In this document: one piece after another, positions 38,536 through 53,946 of the stretch
How the letters are laid out: each line of letters opens with the position of its first letter
Position numbering within the stretch: position 1 is the first letter of the stretch
Origin: Thalassotalea sp. 42_200_T64
GTDB taxonomy: Bacteria; Pseudomonadota; Gammaproteobacteria; Enterobacterales; Alteromonadaceae
Reading direction: 5' to 3'
NCBI GenBank assembly: GCA_002162925.1
Contig: MABC01000054.1
Location: forward strand, 1-64,000
Length of the DNA: 64,000 nucleotides
Program-made: the position numbers and the translations under genes
Notes under the pieces: generated by a model
Told to the model about the DNA's origin: nothing
What the model saw: only the letters and a program-made list of their open reading frames with translations
Databases searched by the model: none

Positions 38536-39693
38536 ATGGCTTGGAATGAACCGGGGAAAAACGATAATGATCCTTGGAAAAATAAAGGCGGTCGTGATCA
38601 AGGACCACCAGATTTAGATGAATTGTTAAAAGATCTTGGCAATAAATTTGGCGGAATTTTTGGCGGCAATAAACCAGGGAAATCTGGTGGCGGCAAAAGC
38701 TTCAGCAGCTTCGGTGTTGGCATTATTATTGCCATTGCTGTTGTCGTTTGGGCGGTAGGTGGTTTTTATACCATCAAAGAAGCCGAACGCGGCGTGGTAT
38801 TACAGTTTGGTGAGTTTAATGGTTTGGTCGAACCGGGTATTCATTGGCAGCCAACGTTTGTGCAAAAAGTGATCCCAGTTGATGTACAAACCACGCGCAA
38901 CTTACCTGCTAGTGGCTTTATGTTAACCGAAGATGAAAACGTTGTTCGAGTAGAAATGCAAGTTCAATACCGTATCGTTGATGCCCGTAATTACTTATTC
39001 AGTGTGACTAACGCCGATGGCAGTTTAGAGCATGCGTTCGATAGTGCCATACGTTATGTGGTTGGTCATTCAAAAATGGATGAAGTACTCACCTCTGGTC
39101 GTGAACAAGTACGTCAGTCGGTATGGGCTGAGCTTGAAAAAGTGATTAGCGCCTACAACATGGGTTTACTTATCTCCGATGTCAACTTTAAAGACGCGCG
39201 TCCACCTGAACAGGTGAAAGATGCCTTTGATGATGCCATCGCCGCGAAAGAAGATGAAGAGCGTTTTGTACTCGAAGCAGAAGCTTATGCCTTATCGGTA
39301 GAGCCGGAAGCTCGTGGTCGTGCTAAGCGCTTTGAACAAGATGCCATTGCTTATAAACAGCAAGTTGTACTTGCCGCCGAAGGTGACGTGGCGAAGTTTG
39401 AAAAACTATTACCCGAATATCATGCGGCACCAGAGGTGACTCGTCAGCGCTTGTATTTAGACACAATGGAAAAAGTCTATTCAAACACCTCGAAAGTGAT
39501 GGTGGATGTCGATGGTGGTAATAACATGATGTATTTACCATTAGATAAAATTATGCAGCAACAACCGCAAAGAAATTATTTGAATGCAACGCAGTTAAGC
39601 CCTTTGCAACAAAACCCGTTACAAAGAAGCAAAAATTCGACGGTAAATTCGTCATCAAACCGTAGTGATCGTTTCAGCAAGGGGGGTAATTAA
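38536..39693 (+). CDS. hflK: FtsH protease modulator HflK
   Basis: MAWNEPGKNDNDPWKNKGG; SPFH domain. Confidence 0.96.
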   Translation: MAWNEPGKNDNDPWKNKGGRDQGPPDLDELLKDLGNKFGGIFGGNKPGKSGGGKSFSSFGVGIIIAIAVVVWAVGGFYTIKEAERGVVLQFGEFNGLVEPGIHWQPTFVQKVIPVDVQTTRNLPASGFMLTEDENVVRVEMQVQYRIVDARNYLFSVTNADGSLEHAFDSAIRYVVGHSKMDEVLTSGREQVRQSVWAELEKVISAYNMGLLISDVNFKDARPPEQVKDAFDDAIAAKEDEERFVLEAEAYALSVEPEARGRAKRFEQDAIAYKQQVVLAAEGDVAKFEKLLPEYHAAPEVTRQRLYLDTMEKVYSNTSKVMVDVDGGNNMMYLPLDKIMQQQPQRNYLNATQLSPLQQNPLQRSKNSTVNSSSNRSDRFSKGGN

Positions 39694-39695
39694 TC

Positions 39696-40580
39696 ATGAA
39701 AAACTTCGCAATTATCATCTTGGTCATACTGGGACTATTAACGGTATCATCGGTGTTCGTCATTAATGAAGGTGAACGCGGTATTGTGTTTCAGTTTTCA
39801 AAAATTAAACGTGACAGCGATGGAGAAATGCGGGTTTATGCGCCTGGTTTGCATTTTAAAATCCCATTGATAGAACGTGTCAATAAAATTGATGCTCGTA
39901 TTCAAACTCTTGATGGTGTGCCTGATCGTTTCGTAACGGCAGAGAAAAAAGACGTATTGGTTGATTCTTACGTGAAATGGAAAATCATTGATTTCTCAAC
40001 CTTCTATGTACGTACTGCTGGCGGTAACATCGACAATGCGCGCGCACTACTGAAACAAAAAGTGAATAATGGTTTACGTACCGAATTTGGTTCTCGTACC
40101 ATTAAGCAAATTGTTTCTGGCGATCGTGACTCATTGATGGAAGAAGCAATGCTGAGTGCTGAATCGAGTAAAGTCGATTTAGGCATCGAAGTCGTTGATG
40201 TTCGGGTGAAGCGTATTAACTTACCGGAAGAAGTCAGTAACTCAATTTATGAACGGATGCGTGCCGAGCGTAAAGCAGTAGCACAGGAACATCGTTCACA
40301 AGGTCGTGAAAAAGCCGAAGTGATCCATGCAACTGTGGATGCTAAAGTGACGGTAATGCTGGCGACTGCGAATAAAGAAGCCTTTACCCTACGTGGTGAA
40401 GGTGATGCTTTAGCCGCGAAAGTTTATTCAAATGCCTATACCAAAGACGCTGAATTCTTTTACTTTGTTCGTAGCTTGCAAGCTTATGAAAACAGCTTTA
40501 ACTCGAAGAGCGATATCTTAGTAGTGAAGCCAGATAGTGATTTCTTCAATTATCTGAAAGCACCATCAGTGACTAAGTAA
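39696..40580 (+). CDS. hflC: protease modulator HflC
   Basis: VINEGERGIVFQFSK; SPFH domain; adjacent to hflK. Confidence 0.96.
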   Translation: MKNFAIIILVILGLLTVSSVFVINEGERGIVFQFSKIKRDSDGEMRVYAPGLHFKIPLIERVNKIDARIQTLDGVPDRFVTAEKKDVLVDSYVKWKIIDFSTFYVRTAGGNIDNARALLKQKVNNGLRTEFGSRTIKQIVSGDRDSLMEEAMLSAESSKVDLGIEVVDVRVKRINLPEEVSNSIYERMRAERKAVAQEHRSQGREKAEVIHATVDAKVTVMLATANKEAFTLRGEGDALAAKVYSNAYTKDAEFFYFVRSLQAYENSFNSKSDILVVKPDSDFFNYLKAPSVTK

Positions 40581-40596
40581 TAAATTACTTAGTATT

Positions 40597-40626
40597 TAAA
40601 AAAACCTCCTGCTGGAGGTTTTTTTG
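40597..40626. terminator. intrinsic terminator (hflC)
   Basis: AAAAAAACCTCC-TGCT-GGAGGTTTTTTT. Confidence 0.85.
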
Positions 40627-40627
40627 T

Positions 40628-40790
40628 TTCAGGGATGAATTAACTTAGATTTAGTAACTGGTTGGCGGGGTTTTAACCTCGCGTACTTTGGTGAATTCAC
40701 CTATGGTGTAACAATACGAATTCTGCCCGAAGCTATTAATGTTTTCTACTTATACCCGGCAGACAGGATGCCTTTTGAGGGTAATTTGGG
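40628..40790. repeat. interspersed intergenic repeat, copy (hflC/DUF2065 gap)
   Basis: TTCAGGGATGAATTAACTTAGA...CTGGTTGGCGGGGTTTTAACCTCGCGTACTTTG...TGTAACAATACGAAT-CTGCCCGAAGC shared with 42526-42657 and 44142-44258. Confidence 0.8.
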
Positions 40791-40814
40791 GATGATAAAT
40801 AAAAGAGGATTGAG

Positions 40815-41006
40815 TTGATGTCGCTAGAAACAATGCTGTCAGCATTTGCCCTGATGCTGATCATGGAGGGCGTAGGGCCACTATTATTCCCTAATAAATG
40901 GCAAAATTTCATGCTGAAACTGGCCAAAGAAAAGCCAAATACGATCCGACAAATTGGTGGGGCTATATTTATTTTTGGCTTCATCTTATTGTTTTTTATC
41001 AACTAA
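40815..41006 (+). CDS. DUF2065 (YjeT-like) small membrane protein
   Basis: 63 aa, two hydrophobic segments, EGVGPLLFPNKWQ; located between hflC and purA. Confidence 0.85.
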   Translation: MMSLETMLSAFALMLIMEGVGPLLFPNKWQNFMLKLAKEKPNTIRQIGGAIFIFGFILLFFIN

Positions 41007-41122
41007 ATAACACGATTATGATGATTCAGTTTCTCGGCTAATAGTTCGGTAACAATTAAACTTCAAAAAAATTGATAAAATAGGTGATCTAGCCAAATGG
41101 GTCTGGTAAAATCCCCGCCTAA

Positions 41123-42448
<1,326 letters not shown>

Positions 42449-42467
42449 AGTTCTTGCGAACTTTATT

Positions 42468-42498
42468 AATAAAGCCGAGCCCTGCTCGGCTTTTTTTG
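42468..42498. terminator. intrinsic terminator (purA)
   Basis: AAAGCCGAGC-CCT-GCTCGGCTTTTTTT. Confidence 0.85.
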
Positions 42499-42525
42499 TT
42501 TTAAGCAACGAGCTACTGGCATATT

Positions 42526-42657
42526 AACTGGTTGGCGGGGTTTTAACCTCGCGTACTTTGATGAATTCAGCTATCGTGTAACAATACGAATGCTGCCCGT
42601 AGCCCGTAGCCAGAAGCAATTAATATCCCCGACAGGCAGGACGCCTTTAGAGGGTAT
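42526..42657. repeat. interspersed intergenic repeat, copy (purA/malic enzyme gap)
   Basis: AACTGGTTGGCGGGGTTTTAACCTCGCGTACTTTGATGAATTCA-CTAT-GTGTAACAATACGAATGCTGCCCG. Confidence 0.85.
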
Positions 42658-42836
42658 TCGTACATCAATATAAAGTATTTTATCAAGCTATAACCTACTA
42701 TTATGATACTGACTGTAAATGATATGAGTTATTACCAATTATGTTAAAAATTGTGTAACTTCGAAGAAAGTTTTCAGGTAATATCTCAAATCCAAATTGG
42801 TATTGACTCATCACTCTATAAGTAAAGGTATCTGCT

Positions 42837-44084
42837 ATGACCGACTTCCGCCAGCAAGCACTTGATTATCATGAATATCCAACACCAGGCAAAATTGCCC
42901 TGGCGATCACCACGCCAGCAGAAACGGCTTATGACCTGGCTCTTGCTTATAGCCCTGGGGTGGCTGAGCCGGTACGAGCAATTGCCGAAAACCCTGATGA
43001 TGTATATCGCTATACCAGCAAAGGCAATACCGTTGCGGTAATTACCAATGGCAGCGCAATTCTTGGGTTAGGTAATCTAGGCCCGTTAGCATCTAAGCCG
43101 GTGATGGAAGGCAAATCGTTATTGTTTAAACGCTTTGCCAATATTGATTCATTCGATATTGAAGTAAAGCACAAGACAGTAGAAGATTTTGTTAATACAG
43201 TCGCGAATATTGCCGATAGTTTTGGTGGCATTAATCTTGAAGATATCAAAGCGCCAGAGTGTTTTGCTATTGAAAAAGCATTAATCGAACGTTGTAAAAT
43301 TCCTGTGTTTCATGATGACCAACACGGTACCGCCATCGTTACAGCTGCCGGCATGCTAAATGCGCTAGATGTACAAGGTAAAGTATTAAAGCAGGCTAAA
43401 ATTGTCTGTATGGGGGCAGGAGCCGCTGCTATTGCCTGCATGGAGTTATTAATCAGTTGTGGTGCGCAACGTGAAAATATCTATATGCTTGATCGTAAGG
43501 GTATTATTCATACTCGTCGTGATGATTTAAATGAATACAAAAAGCGGTTTGCTAACAATACCGATAAACGTACGTTAGAAGATGCGATTGATGGTGCCGA
43601 TGTGTTTGTAGGGGTATCGGGTCCGGATGTATTTTCACCTGCGCAGTTAAAACTTATGGCAGAAAATCCTATCGTGTTTGCTTGTTCGAATCCAGATCCT
43701 GAAATAAAACCGGAACTGGCGCATGCGACTCGTGATGATTTGATCATGGCCACTGGCCGTTCAGATTACCCTAATCAGGTGAACAACGTATTGTGTTTCC
43801 CATTTATCTTCCGCGGTGCGTTAGACGTTAGAGCAAGGTTGATTAATGCCGAAATGAAAGTTGCCGCCGTAAATGCCATCCGCTCCATTGCTAAAGAACC
43901 GGTACCAGCAGAAGTATTGAAAGCCAGTGGTGCTACCCGCTTAGAATTTGGTGCCGATTACATTATTCCAAAACCCATGGATCCAAGACTATTGAAAAAT
44001 GTCGCTTATGCCGTAGCGAAAGCTGCAGTAGATAGTGGTGTTGCTACCATTGACATGCCTGAAAATTATATGGGCAAAAGTTAA
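42837..44084 (+). CDS. malic enzyme (NAD(P)-dependent, short form)
   Basis: YSPGVAEPVRAI; VFHDDQHGTAIVTAAGMLNAL; no phosphotransacetylase domain (415 aa). Confidence 0.93.
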   Translation: MTDFRQQALDYHEYPTPGKIALAITTPAETAYDLALAYSPGVAEPVRAIAENPDDVYRYTSKGNTVAVITNGSAILGLGNLGPLASKPVMEGKSLLFKRFANIDSFDIEVKHKTVEDFVNTVANIADSFGGINLEDIKAPECFAIEKALIERCKIPVFHDDQHGTAIVTAAGMLNALDVQGKVLKQAKIVCMGAGAAAIACMELLISCGAQRENIYMLDRKGIIHTRRDDLNEYKKRFANNTDKRTLEDAIDGADVFVGVSGPDVFSPAQLKLMAENPIVFACSNPDPEIKPELAHATRDDLIMATGRSDYPNQVNNVLCFPFIFRGALDVRARLINAEMKVAAVNAIRSIAKEPVPAEVLKASGATRLEFGADYIIPKPMDPRLLKNVAYAVAKAAVDSGVATIDMPENYMGKS

Positions 44085-44098
44085 AATAAATTTTAACT

Positions 44099-44141
44099 TA
44101 AAAAAAGCCGCAGTCTGCTTATACAGACTGCGGCTTTTTAA
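44099..44141. terminator. intrinsic bidirectional terminator
   Basis: AAAAAAGCCGCAGTCTG-CTTATA-CAGACTGCGGCTTTTT. Confidence 0.85.
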
Positions 44142-44258
44142 TTCAAGGACGAATTAACTTAGAATTGCCATGGAGGGCTTAAATTCTGTTTGTACTTTGA
44201 TGAATTAACCTCGCGTACAACAATACCAATGCTGCCCGAAGCTCGTCGCCAGAAGCTA
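44142..44258. repeat. interspersed intergenic repeat, copy (malic enzyme/metJ gap)
   Basis: ATTCAAGGACGAATTAACTTAGAATTGCCATGGA...CAATACCAATGCTGCCCGAAGCTCGTCGCCAGAAGCTATTAG. Confidence 0.75.
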
Positions 44259-44585
44259 TTAGTCTTGTTCTTCAAACTCGGAAAAATCGTTGACGCCTTG
44301 CGCCTCCAGGATTTTACGAACACTTTCTGGTAGCACGTTTTCATTATCTTTTGCTAAATCACCGTCACCGGGTAAAGGTTGACCAGTAAAAGCATGTAAA
44401 AATGCTTCACACAATAATTCACTATTTGTCGCATGACGCAAGTTCTGTACTTGTCGCCTGGTTCTTTCGTCAGTTAACACCTTTAATACACGTAATGGGA
44501 TTGAAACCGTAATTTTCTTTACTTGCTCACTCTTTTTACCATGCTGTGCATATGGGTTGATGTATTCCCCGTTCCATTTAGCCAT
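44259..44585 (-). CDS. metJ: methionine repressor MetJ
   Basis: [72 protein letters not shown]. Confidence 0.98.
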   Translation of the reverse strand: MAKWNGEYINPYAQHGKKSEQVKKITVSIPLRVLKVLTDERTRRQVQNLRHATNSELLCEAFLHAFTGQPLPGDGDLAKDNENVLPESVRKILEAQGVNDFSEFEEQD

Positions 44586-44741
44586 GGATATTCCCCAAAT
44601 CTAATTATTATCACTACACTGTTACATAATCGCACTTTTTTGCTAAAGCTGTTTTATCCCAAGTCGATTAATTAATTAATCAAATTGGTATGAGAAATTA
44701 TGCAATTTAGTCACTCTCACGACGTAAGTAAATTGTACTGG

Positions 44742-44845
44742 TTCTCATCATCTAGTCAACATCTAAAAGCAAAGATGTTTAGATGGCTAAAATTTCTTGA
44801 CCTGAGCGGTAAAACCGTTTAGATTTATAGACGTCTAAACATCCA
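44742..44845. promoter_or_regulatory. MetJ operator (met box) arrays
   Basis: AGATGTTTAGATGGCT at 44773-44788 and AGACGTCTAAACATCC at 44829-44844, matching tandem AGACGTCT-type boxes. Confidence 0.75.
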
Positions 44846-44873
44846 AGTTGTATTTTCGATAAAAGAGTCCACT

Positions 44874-46039
44874 ATGAAGCAAGATAAATTAACGACTATT
44901 GCGGTAAGAGCCGGCATAAATAGTGATGAACATCATGGTGCAGTAGTGCCAGCGCTGCATTTATCCAGCACCTATAGTTTAAAAGGCTTTAACGAAAAAC
45001 GTCAGTTTGATTACTCGCGCACCGGCAACCCAACTCGCGCCACTCTTGCGCAAGTTATTAGTGACCTGGAAAATGGCAGTACCGGTATCATCACCAGTAC
45101 AGGCATGTCAGCCATTCATCTTATTTGCCAGTTATTATCCACCACCGATACGCTCTTAATCCCTCATGACTGCTATGGTGGCAGTTACCGTTTATTTACT
45201 TATTTAGCCGAACGCGGTTTATTTAAATTATTGGTGGTCGATCAAAATGATGAGCAACAACTGCAACAAGCGTTAGCACAAAAACCAAAACTGGTGTTGT
45301 TAGAATCGCCAAGCAATCCTTTATTGCGTGTTGTCGACATCAAAGCCATCTGTGCGCAAGCCAAAGCGGTAGGCGCTTTAGTTGCGGTAGACAATACCTT
45401 TCTATCACCACTATTGCAGCGACCCTTGGATTTAGGTGCAGACATCGTCATTCATTCGACCACTAAATTTATTAACGGTCATTCTGATGTCGTTGGCGGC
45501 GCCGTCGTCACCAAAGATGCCGAACTCGGCGAAAAACTGGCCTGGTGGGCCAACTGTATCGGCATTACTGGCGCAGCATTTGACAGTTTCATGGTATTGC
45601 GCGGCATTAAAACTTTGCCTATCCGGTTAAAACAGCATCAGCAAAATACTGAGCAGTTGCTGGCGTTCTTGCAAAACCACCCAGCCATTGAAAAACTTTA
45701 TTACCCGGGCTTAACCGATCATCCAGGCCACGATATTGCCAAAGCACAACAACAAGGCTTTGGCAGCATGTTTTCTTTTGAAATAAAAGGCGGCGAAGCA
45801 CAAGTACGAACATTGTTTGCCAACGTTAAAATATTTACTCTGGCGCAATCTTTAGGTGGTGTTGAAAGCTTGATCTCTCACCCGTCAACCATGACCCATG
45901 CGGGAATGAAGCTTGAAGCACAAATCGCCGCCGGTATTGGCCAAAATTTGATCCGCGTATCGGTAGGCATTGAAGATATCAGCGATATTATCAATGATTT
46001 AGATAACGCCCTGAATGCATCATTAGAGGTGGCATACTA

Positions 46040-46040
<1 letters not shown>
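44874..46040 (+). CDS. metB: cystathionine gamma-synthase
   Basis: PLP motif VIHSTTKFINGHSDVVGG; operon metBLF opposite metJ. Confidence 0.95.
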
Positions 46041-49398
<3,358 letters not shown>

Positions 49399-49488
49399 TC
49401 GTTAGAGACGAGAGACGAAATAAAGGAGAACGGTTGTTCTCCTTTTTATTATTGTTTTTAAACCGATAAAAGCTCAGCTTTAATCGGT

Positions 49489-50634
49489 TTAAAAACAATA
49501 ATTTTGGATAAAGTCGAGTAAGATCTTTTCGGTGGGTTTTATCTGATCAAAGGCCAAAAATTCATTCACCTGGTGTGCCTGTTCAATAGAGCCAGGTCCT
49601 AGCACTATGGTTTGGCAACCCAGCTGCTGGATGTAAGGTGCTTCGGTGGCGTAGTTTACCGCCTGGCAACAGTGGCCTGAAAATTTCTCCGCCAGTTTTG
49701 CCAACTCACTGTCAGCGCTTTCGGCAAAAGCGGGGGAGCTGGCATGCAATTCCTGCATTGACACTCTACCCGGATACTTTTCCGCCACTGGCTTTAACGC
49801 TTCAGATAACCAATGCAGCAACTCTTCATCCTTAATGCCGGGTAGGGCGCGTAAGTCAATATCCAGATAACAATCACCACATATTCTATTGGCACTGTCG
49901 CCACCTTTAATCGCACCAAAATTGAGTGTTGGCTCGGTGACGGTGAAGGCTTCATTTTGGTAATTGGCAATCAAATCTTTTTTCAAAGCCATCAGCTTTT
50001 CGATCACTTGATAAATCAACTCGATGGCATTTACCCCTTTATTGGGCAAACTGGAATGGCCTGACTTGCCCTTAATCGAAATACGGTGTGACATATGACC
50101 TTTATGCATGATCACCGGTTGTAAATTTGTCGGTTCGCCAATAATCGCCACATCGGGTTTGGCCAGTTGTTGCTCAATAAAAAATCGGGCCCCCGCCATG
50201 GTGGTTTCTTCATCGGCGGTAGCCAAAACATACAAAGGTTTTTTTAGCTGCTTAACCGGCAGATTTTTGCAAACTTGCAAAATAAACGCGAAAAACCCTT
50301 TCATATCACAGGAGCCTAAACCATAGAATTTGTCGGCTTTATCGGTGATGGTAAAAGGATCACTGTCCCAGCCTTTTTCATCAAACGGCACAGTGTCACT
50401 ATGCCCTGATAATAATAATCCGCCAGTTCCCTCGCCAATCTTGGCTAATAAATTATACTTATTTCGAGAATCTGGAACTTGTTGAATGGTAATGCTGAAA
50501 CCTAGATCGGAAAACCAGCTTGCCAAAAGTTCAATAACGGCTTGATTACTTTGATCCCACTGCGTGCTGGTCGCACTTATTGATGGGCTGGCAATCAATT
50601 GTGTCAGTGCTTGTTGAAAATTTGGTAAAGACAT
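49489..50634 (-). CDS. argE: acetylornithine deacetylase
   Basis: LLLSGHSDTVPFDEKGW; GSCDMKGFFAF; divergent from argC. Confidence 0.96.
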   Translation of the reverse strand: MSLPNFQQALTQLIASPSISATSTQWDQSNQAVIELLASWFSDLGFSITIQQVPDSRNKYNLLAKIGEGTGGLLLSGHSDTVPFDEKGWDSDPFTITDKADKFYGLGSCDMKGFFAFILQVCKNLPVKQLKKPLYVLATADEETTMAGARFFIEQQLAKPDVAIIGEPTNLQPVIMHKGHMSHRISIKGKSGHSSLPNKGVNAIELIYQVIEKLMALKKDLIANYQNEAFTVTEPTLNFGAIKGGDSANRICGDCYLDIDLRALPGIKDEELLHWLSEALKPVAEKYPGRVSMQELHASSPAFAESADSELAKLAEKFSGHCCQAVNYATEAPYIQQLGCQTIVLGPGSIEQAHQVNEFLAFDQIKPTEKILLDFIQNYCF

Positions 50635-50821
50635 AGTTATCCTAAATTAATAATAAAATACTTATGCTGAAAAGTTGCATAAGTAGTCATAAATTGTTAT
50701 TTTCTCTATTACAGTTTAATCAAGCATAGGTTTTCTGGCTAGTAAATAATTATCTTAGTTAAAATATAAGGTAAATAAGTTGCTCTCGGTGATAGCCACG
50801 AGCGATTTTGCTGGTAAAAGC

Positions 50822-50860
50822 GGTGAATAATGATTAAAATTTAATGAATAAAATTGCAAT
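50822..50860. promoter_or_regulatory. tandem ARG boxes (ArgR operator)
   Basis: ggTGAATAATGATTAAaa and aaTGAATAAAATTGCAat, starts exactly 21 bp apart, just upstream of argC. Confidence 0.7.
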
Positions 50861-50871
50861 TAAGGGTTTTG

Positions 50872-51918
50872 ATGAAAGTAGCGATTGTAGGTGCTAGTGG
50901 TTATGCTGGCGCTGAGTTGGTAGAAATATTAACTAAACATGACAAAATTACCGATTTTCAGCTACTGGTTTCTGAGGGTAGTGCTTCGAGTGGCCGGCTA
51001 TTTTCGGATCTCTATCCACGGCTGCAATCGGTTTGTGATAAACCGTTACAACCATTCTCTTCGGCTTGGCTGGCAGGCAACCAGGATTTAGATGCGGTAT
51101 TCTTTGCGACACCTCATGAGTACTCACAACAGTGGGCACATGAATTCGTTGCTGCCGGTATTAAAGTCTTCGATTTGTCTGGCGCCTTTCGGTTAAATAA
51201 TGTCGAAGATTATCCCAAATATTATGGTTTTTCGCATCAACATGAAGCGTTAATTGAGCAAGCCATTTATGGTTTAGCGGAATTCAATGCTGAACAGATT
51301 AAAACAGCACATATTGTTGCCGTGCCGGGCTGTTACCCAACGGCGAGTCTTTTAGGCTTAAAGCCGATCACCAGTAATAACTTAAATCAGCCGGATGGCT
51401 TGATTGTGGTAAACGGCATCAGTGGCGTAAGTGGCGCCGGTAGAAAAGCTTCCTTGGCGACCAGCTATAATGAGCTTAGTTTAAAAGCTTATAATATTTT
51501 ACAACACCGTCATCAACCAGAAATTAGCCAGGAATGTGGGCAACAAGTTATTTTTAATCCACACATAGCGCCATTCAAGCGTGGTTTGTTATCCACCGTT
51601 ACTCTTAAATTAAAAGCCGGAGTAACGACTGAGCAGGTTGAGCAGGCATTCAATAATGCTTACGCCCATACCCCTTTGGTCAGACTCAGCAAAACATGGC
51701 CACAAATCGATGATGTTGCCGGCTCCCCTTTTGCCAGTTTACACTGGCAATACTGCCAAGAAAAATCGGTATTGGTGGTAAGTTGCGCCATCGATAACTT
51801 ATTAAAAGGCGCCGCATCGCAGGCAATACAATGCTTTAATTTAAGCATTGGCTTAGAATCACACTATGCGTTAGCAAATGTTCCAACCAGTTACGTATCA
51901 GCGCAAGGAATGAATTAA
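50872..51918 (+). CDS. argC: N-acetyl-gamma-glutamyl-phosphate reductase
   Basis: MKVAIVGASGYAGAELVEIL; VPGCYPTASLLGLKP. Confidence 0.96.
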   Translation: MKVAIVGASGYAGAELVEILTKHDKITDFQLLVSEGSASSGRLFSDLYPRLQSVCDKPLQPFSSAWLAGNQDLDAVFFATPHEYSQQWAHEFVAAGIKVFDLSGAFRLNNVEDYPKYYGFSHQHEALIEQAIYGLAEFNAEQIKTAHIVAVPGCYPTASLLGLKPITSNNLNQPDGLIVVNGISGVSGAGRKASLATSYNELSLKAYNILQHRHQPEISQECGQQVIFNPHIAPFKRGLLSTVTLKLKAGVTTEQVEQAFNNAYAHTPLVRLSKTWPQIDDVAGSPFASLHWQYCQEKSVLVVSCAIDNLLKGAASQAIQCFNLSIGLESHYALANVPTSYVSAQGMN

Positions 51919-52697
51919 TGACTTCGCCTTTAGTGATTAAAATCGGTGGTGCGATCATGGAGTCGCCTGCCGCTCTCAGTGAATTGTTTAAGGTTATTAA
52001 AACCTTACAAGATAACCAGCAACAAGTGATTGTGGTTCATGGTGGCGGTTGTGTTGCCGATGAGTTATTGGCAAAAGCGGGCTTTACCAGTAAAAAAATT
52101 AATGGTTTACGAGTGAGTGAGCCTGAGCATATGCCGATCATTACCGGCGCTTTAGCAGGAGCGGTAAATAAAGCATTAGTGGCAAGTGCCAATTGCGCCG
52201 GTATTTCGGCCGTCGGTTTGGCTTTGCATGATGGCCAGATGATCAAATGTACCGCTGCCGAAGAATTTCTTGGTTGTGTGGGCATTCCACATGTCGGTAA
52301 TGATAAATTTTTACAGTGTTTGATCGCCGCCGATAATATTGCCATCATTTCTTCTATTGGTAGTTTAGATAATGGTCAATTGGTAAACGTAAATGCTGAT
52401 GATGCCGCGGTTGCCATTAGCCAGTTAGTGCAAGGTGATTTAATCTTACTTACCGATGTGGCTGGCGTTAAAGGTGCAACCGGTGAGTATTTAGCGAATT
52501 TAACCTTTGATGACGCCCAGGATTTAATTGCCAGCGGTGTTATTGCTGGTGGTATGGTGGCAAAAGTTAACGCTGCCTTTACCGCCGCAAATCAATTACG
52601 ACGAAGTATCGCGGTGGCCAGTTGGAAAACCCCTGAGCAATTAGTTCAATTGCAACAAGGACAAGGTTTTGGCACCCGCATCGAGCCTAATCTTTAA
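51918..52697 (+). CDS. argB: acetylglutamate kinase
   Basis: LVIKIGGAIMES; VVHGGGCVADELL; ASGVIAGGMVAKVNAA. Confidence 0.96.
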   Translation: MTSPLVIKIGGAIMESPAALSELFKVIKTLQDNQQQVIVVHGGGCVADELLAKAGFTSKKINGLRVSEPEHMPIITGALAGAVNKALVASANCAGISAVGLALHDGQMIKCTAAEEFLGCVGIPHVGNDKFLQCLIAADNIAIISSIGSLDNGQLVNVNADDAAVAISQLVQGDLILLTDVAGVKGATGEYLANLTFDDAQDLIASGVIAGGMVAKVNAAFTAANQLRRSIAVASWKTPEQLVQLQQGQGFGTRIEPNL

Positions 52698-52700
52698 TTA

Positions 52701-52965
52701 TATACCCGTTCCACCTTAAGATGCGGGATTTCAGTGGGAGTTAAAAGCAATTTAGGCAAGGCATTAAATTTAGAGAATGGTTGTTCCATTGTTAAATTTC
52801 ATAACGCGGCATAAATTGCTTTTAAACCCATCGAAGAAGTACTTGAGCAATACCACTACGGCGTTGCAGCTATTTGAAAGGGAATAACCATTTCTACATA
52901 ACTGCGCCTTGTATTGGCATCGCTCAAGAACTCTGAAACCGGCATCTTGAGGTGGAGCGGGTATA
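52701..52965. mobile_element. MITE-like element, ~265 bp, with ~33-bp terminal inverted repeats
   Basis: TATACCCGTTCCACCTTAAGATGCGGGATTTCAG at left; CTGAAACCGGCATCTTGAGGTGGAGCGGGTATA at right; inner inverted repeat TTAAAAGCAATTTA/TAAATTGCTTTTAA. Confidence 0.8.
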
Positions 52966-52993
52966 ATACACCGAATTGGTAAACAGGATACTT

Positions 52994-53905
52994 ATGTCGT
53001 TACAACATTTTTTAGCAGATCAACTGCAAGATAAACAACAGCTTGAAGCATTGATCGCGCAAGCAATAGATATTAAAACTAACCCCGGAAATTATTCACA
53101 AGCGCTTGCTGGCAAGTCGATAGTGATGTTGTTTGAAAAACCATCATTAAGAACACACATCAGCTTCGATATTGGCATTCAAAAGCTTGGCGGCCACAGC
53201 CTCTATATTGGTCAGCAAAATGGCCAGCTAGGTGAACGCGAACGGGTGAAAGATGTCGCGAAAAACTTAGCCTGCTGGAGTGATGCCATTGTTGCCCGCG
53301 TATTCAAACAACAAGTGTTGGATGAAATGGCAGAGCATGCAGGGGTACCGGTGATCAATGCGTTGAGTGATTTATACCATCCTTGTCAGGCACTTGCCGA
53401 CTACATGGCGTTAACGGAAACGTTTGGTAGCGTAGAAAACTTAAATGTTGCCTATATTGGCGATGGTAATAATGTTTCAAATTCATTAATGCTGATGGGC
53501 TCTATTTTGGGGGCCAATGTTACGGTAATAACACCTGAAGGTTATGAACCCGATAACACTATGGTGGCGATCGCGACGGAATTAGCCGAGCAAAGTGGCG
53601 CAAAATTAACAGTATCGACTAATATTGAAGATGCGAAAAACCAACAAGTGATTTATACCGACACTTGGATTTCTATGGGTGACAACACCAAGGTCGACGC
53701 GATTTTGGAAAAATTTATGCCCTATCAGATAAATGCCCAATTGATGGCGAAAGCCGGTGCAACGGCAGTGATGCACTGTCAGCCGGCGCATTTAGAACAA
53801 GAAATCACCACAGAAGTGTTTGATTCGGAGCAATCATTGGCTTTCCTACAAGCAGAAAACCGCATGTGGGCACAAAATTCAGTACTGGTTAGCCTGTTTA
53901 AATAA
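52994..53905 (+). CDS. argF: ornithine carbamoyltransferase
   Basis: [39 protein letters not shown]. Confidence 0.96.
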   Translation: MSLQHFLADQLQDKQQLEALIAQAIDIKTNPGNYSQALAGKSIVMLFEKPSLRTHISFDIGIQKLGGHSLYIGQQNGQLGERERVKDVAKNLACWSDAIVARVFKQQVLDEMAEHAGVPVINALSDLYHPCQALADYMALTETFGSVENLNVAYIGDGNNVSNSLMLMGSILGANVTVITPEGYEPDNTMVAIATELAEQSGAKLTVSTNIEDAKNQQVIYTDTWISMGDNTKVDAILEKFMPYQINAQLMAKAGATAVMHCQPAHLEQEITTEVFDSEQSLAFLQAENRMWAQNSVLVSLFK

Positions 53906-53946
53906 CGCTAACCGTCAATAACCTATTTAAAATTGAGATCAATAAC

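Noticed and set aside
52701-52965. Riboswitch or attenuator leader for argF
   Set aside because: Long terminal inverted repeats and TA-flanked ends fit a MITE better; no leader peptide or terminator/anti-terminator pair was evident
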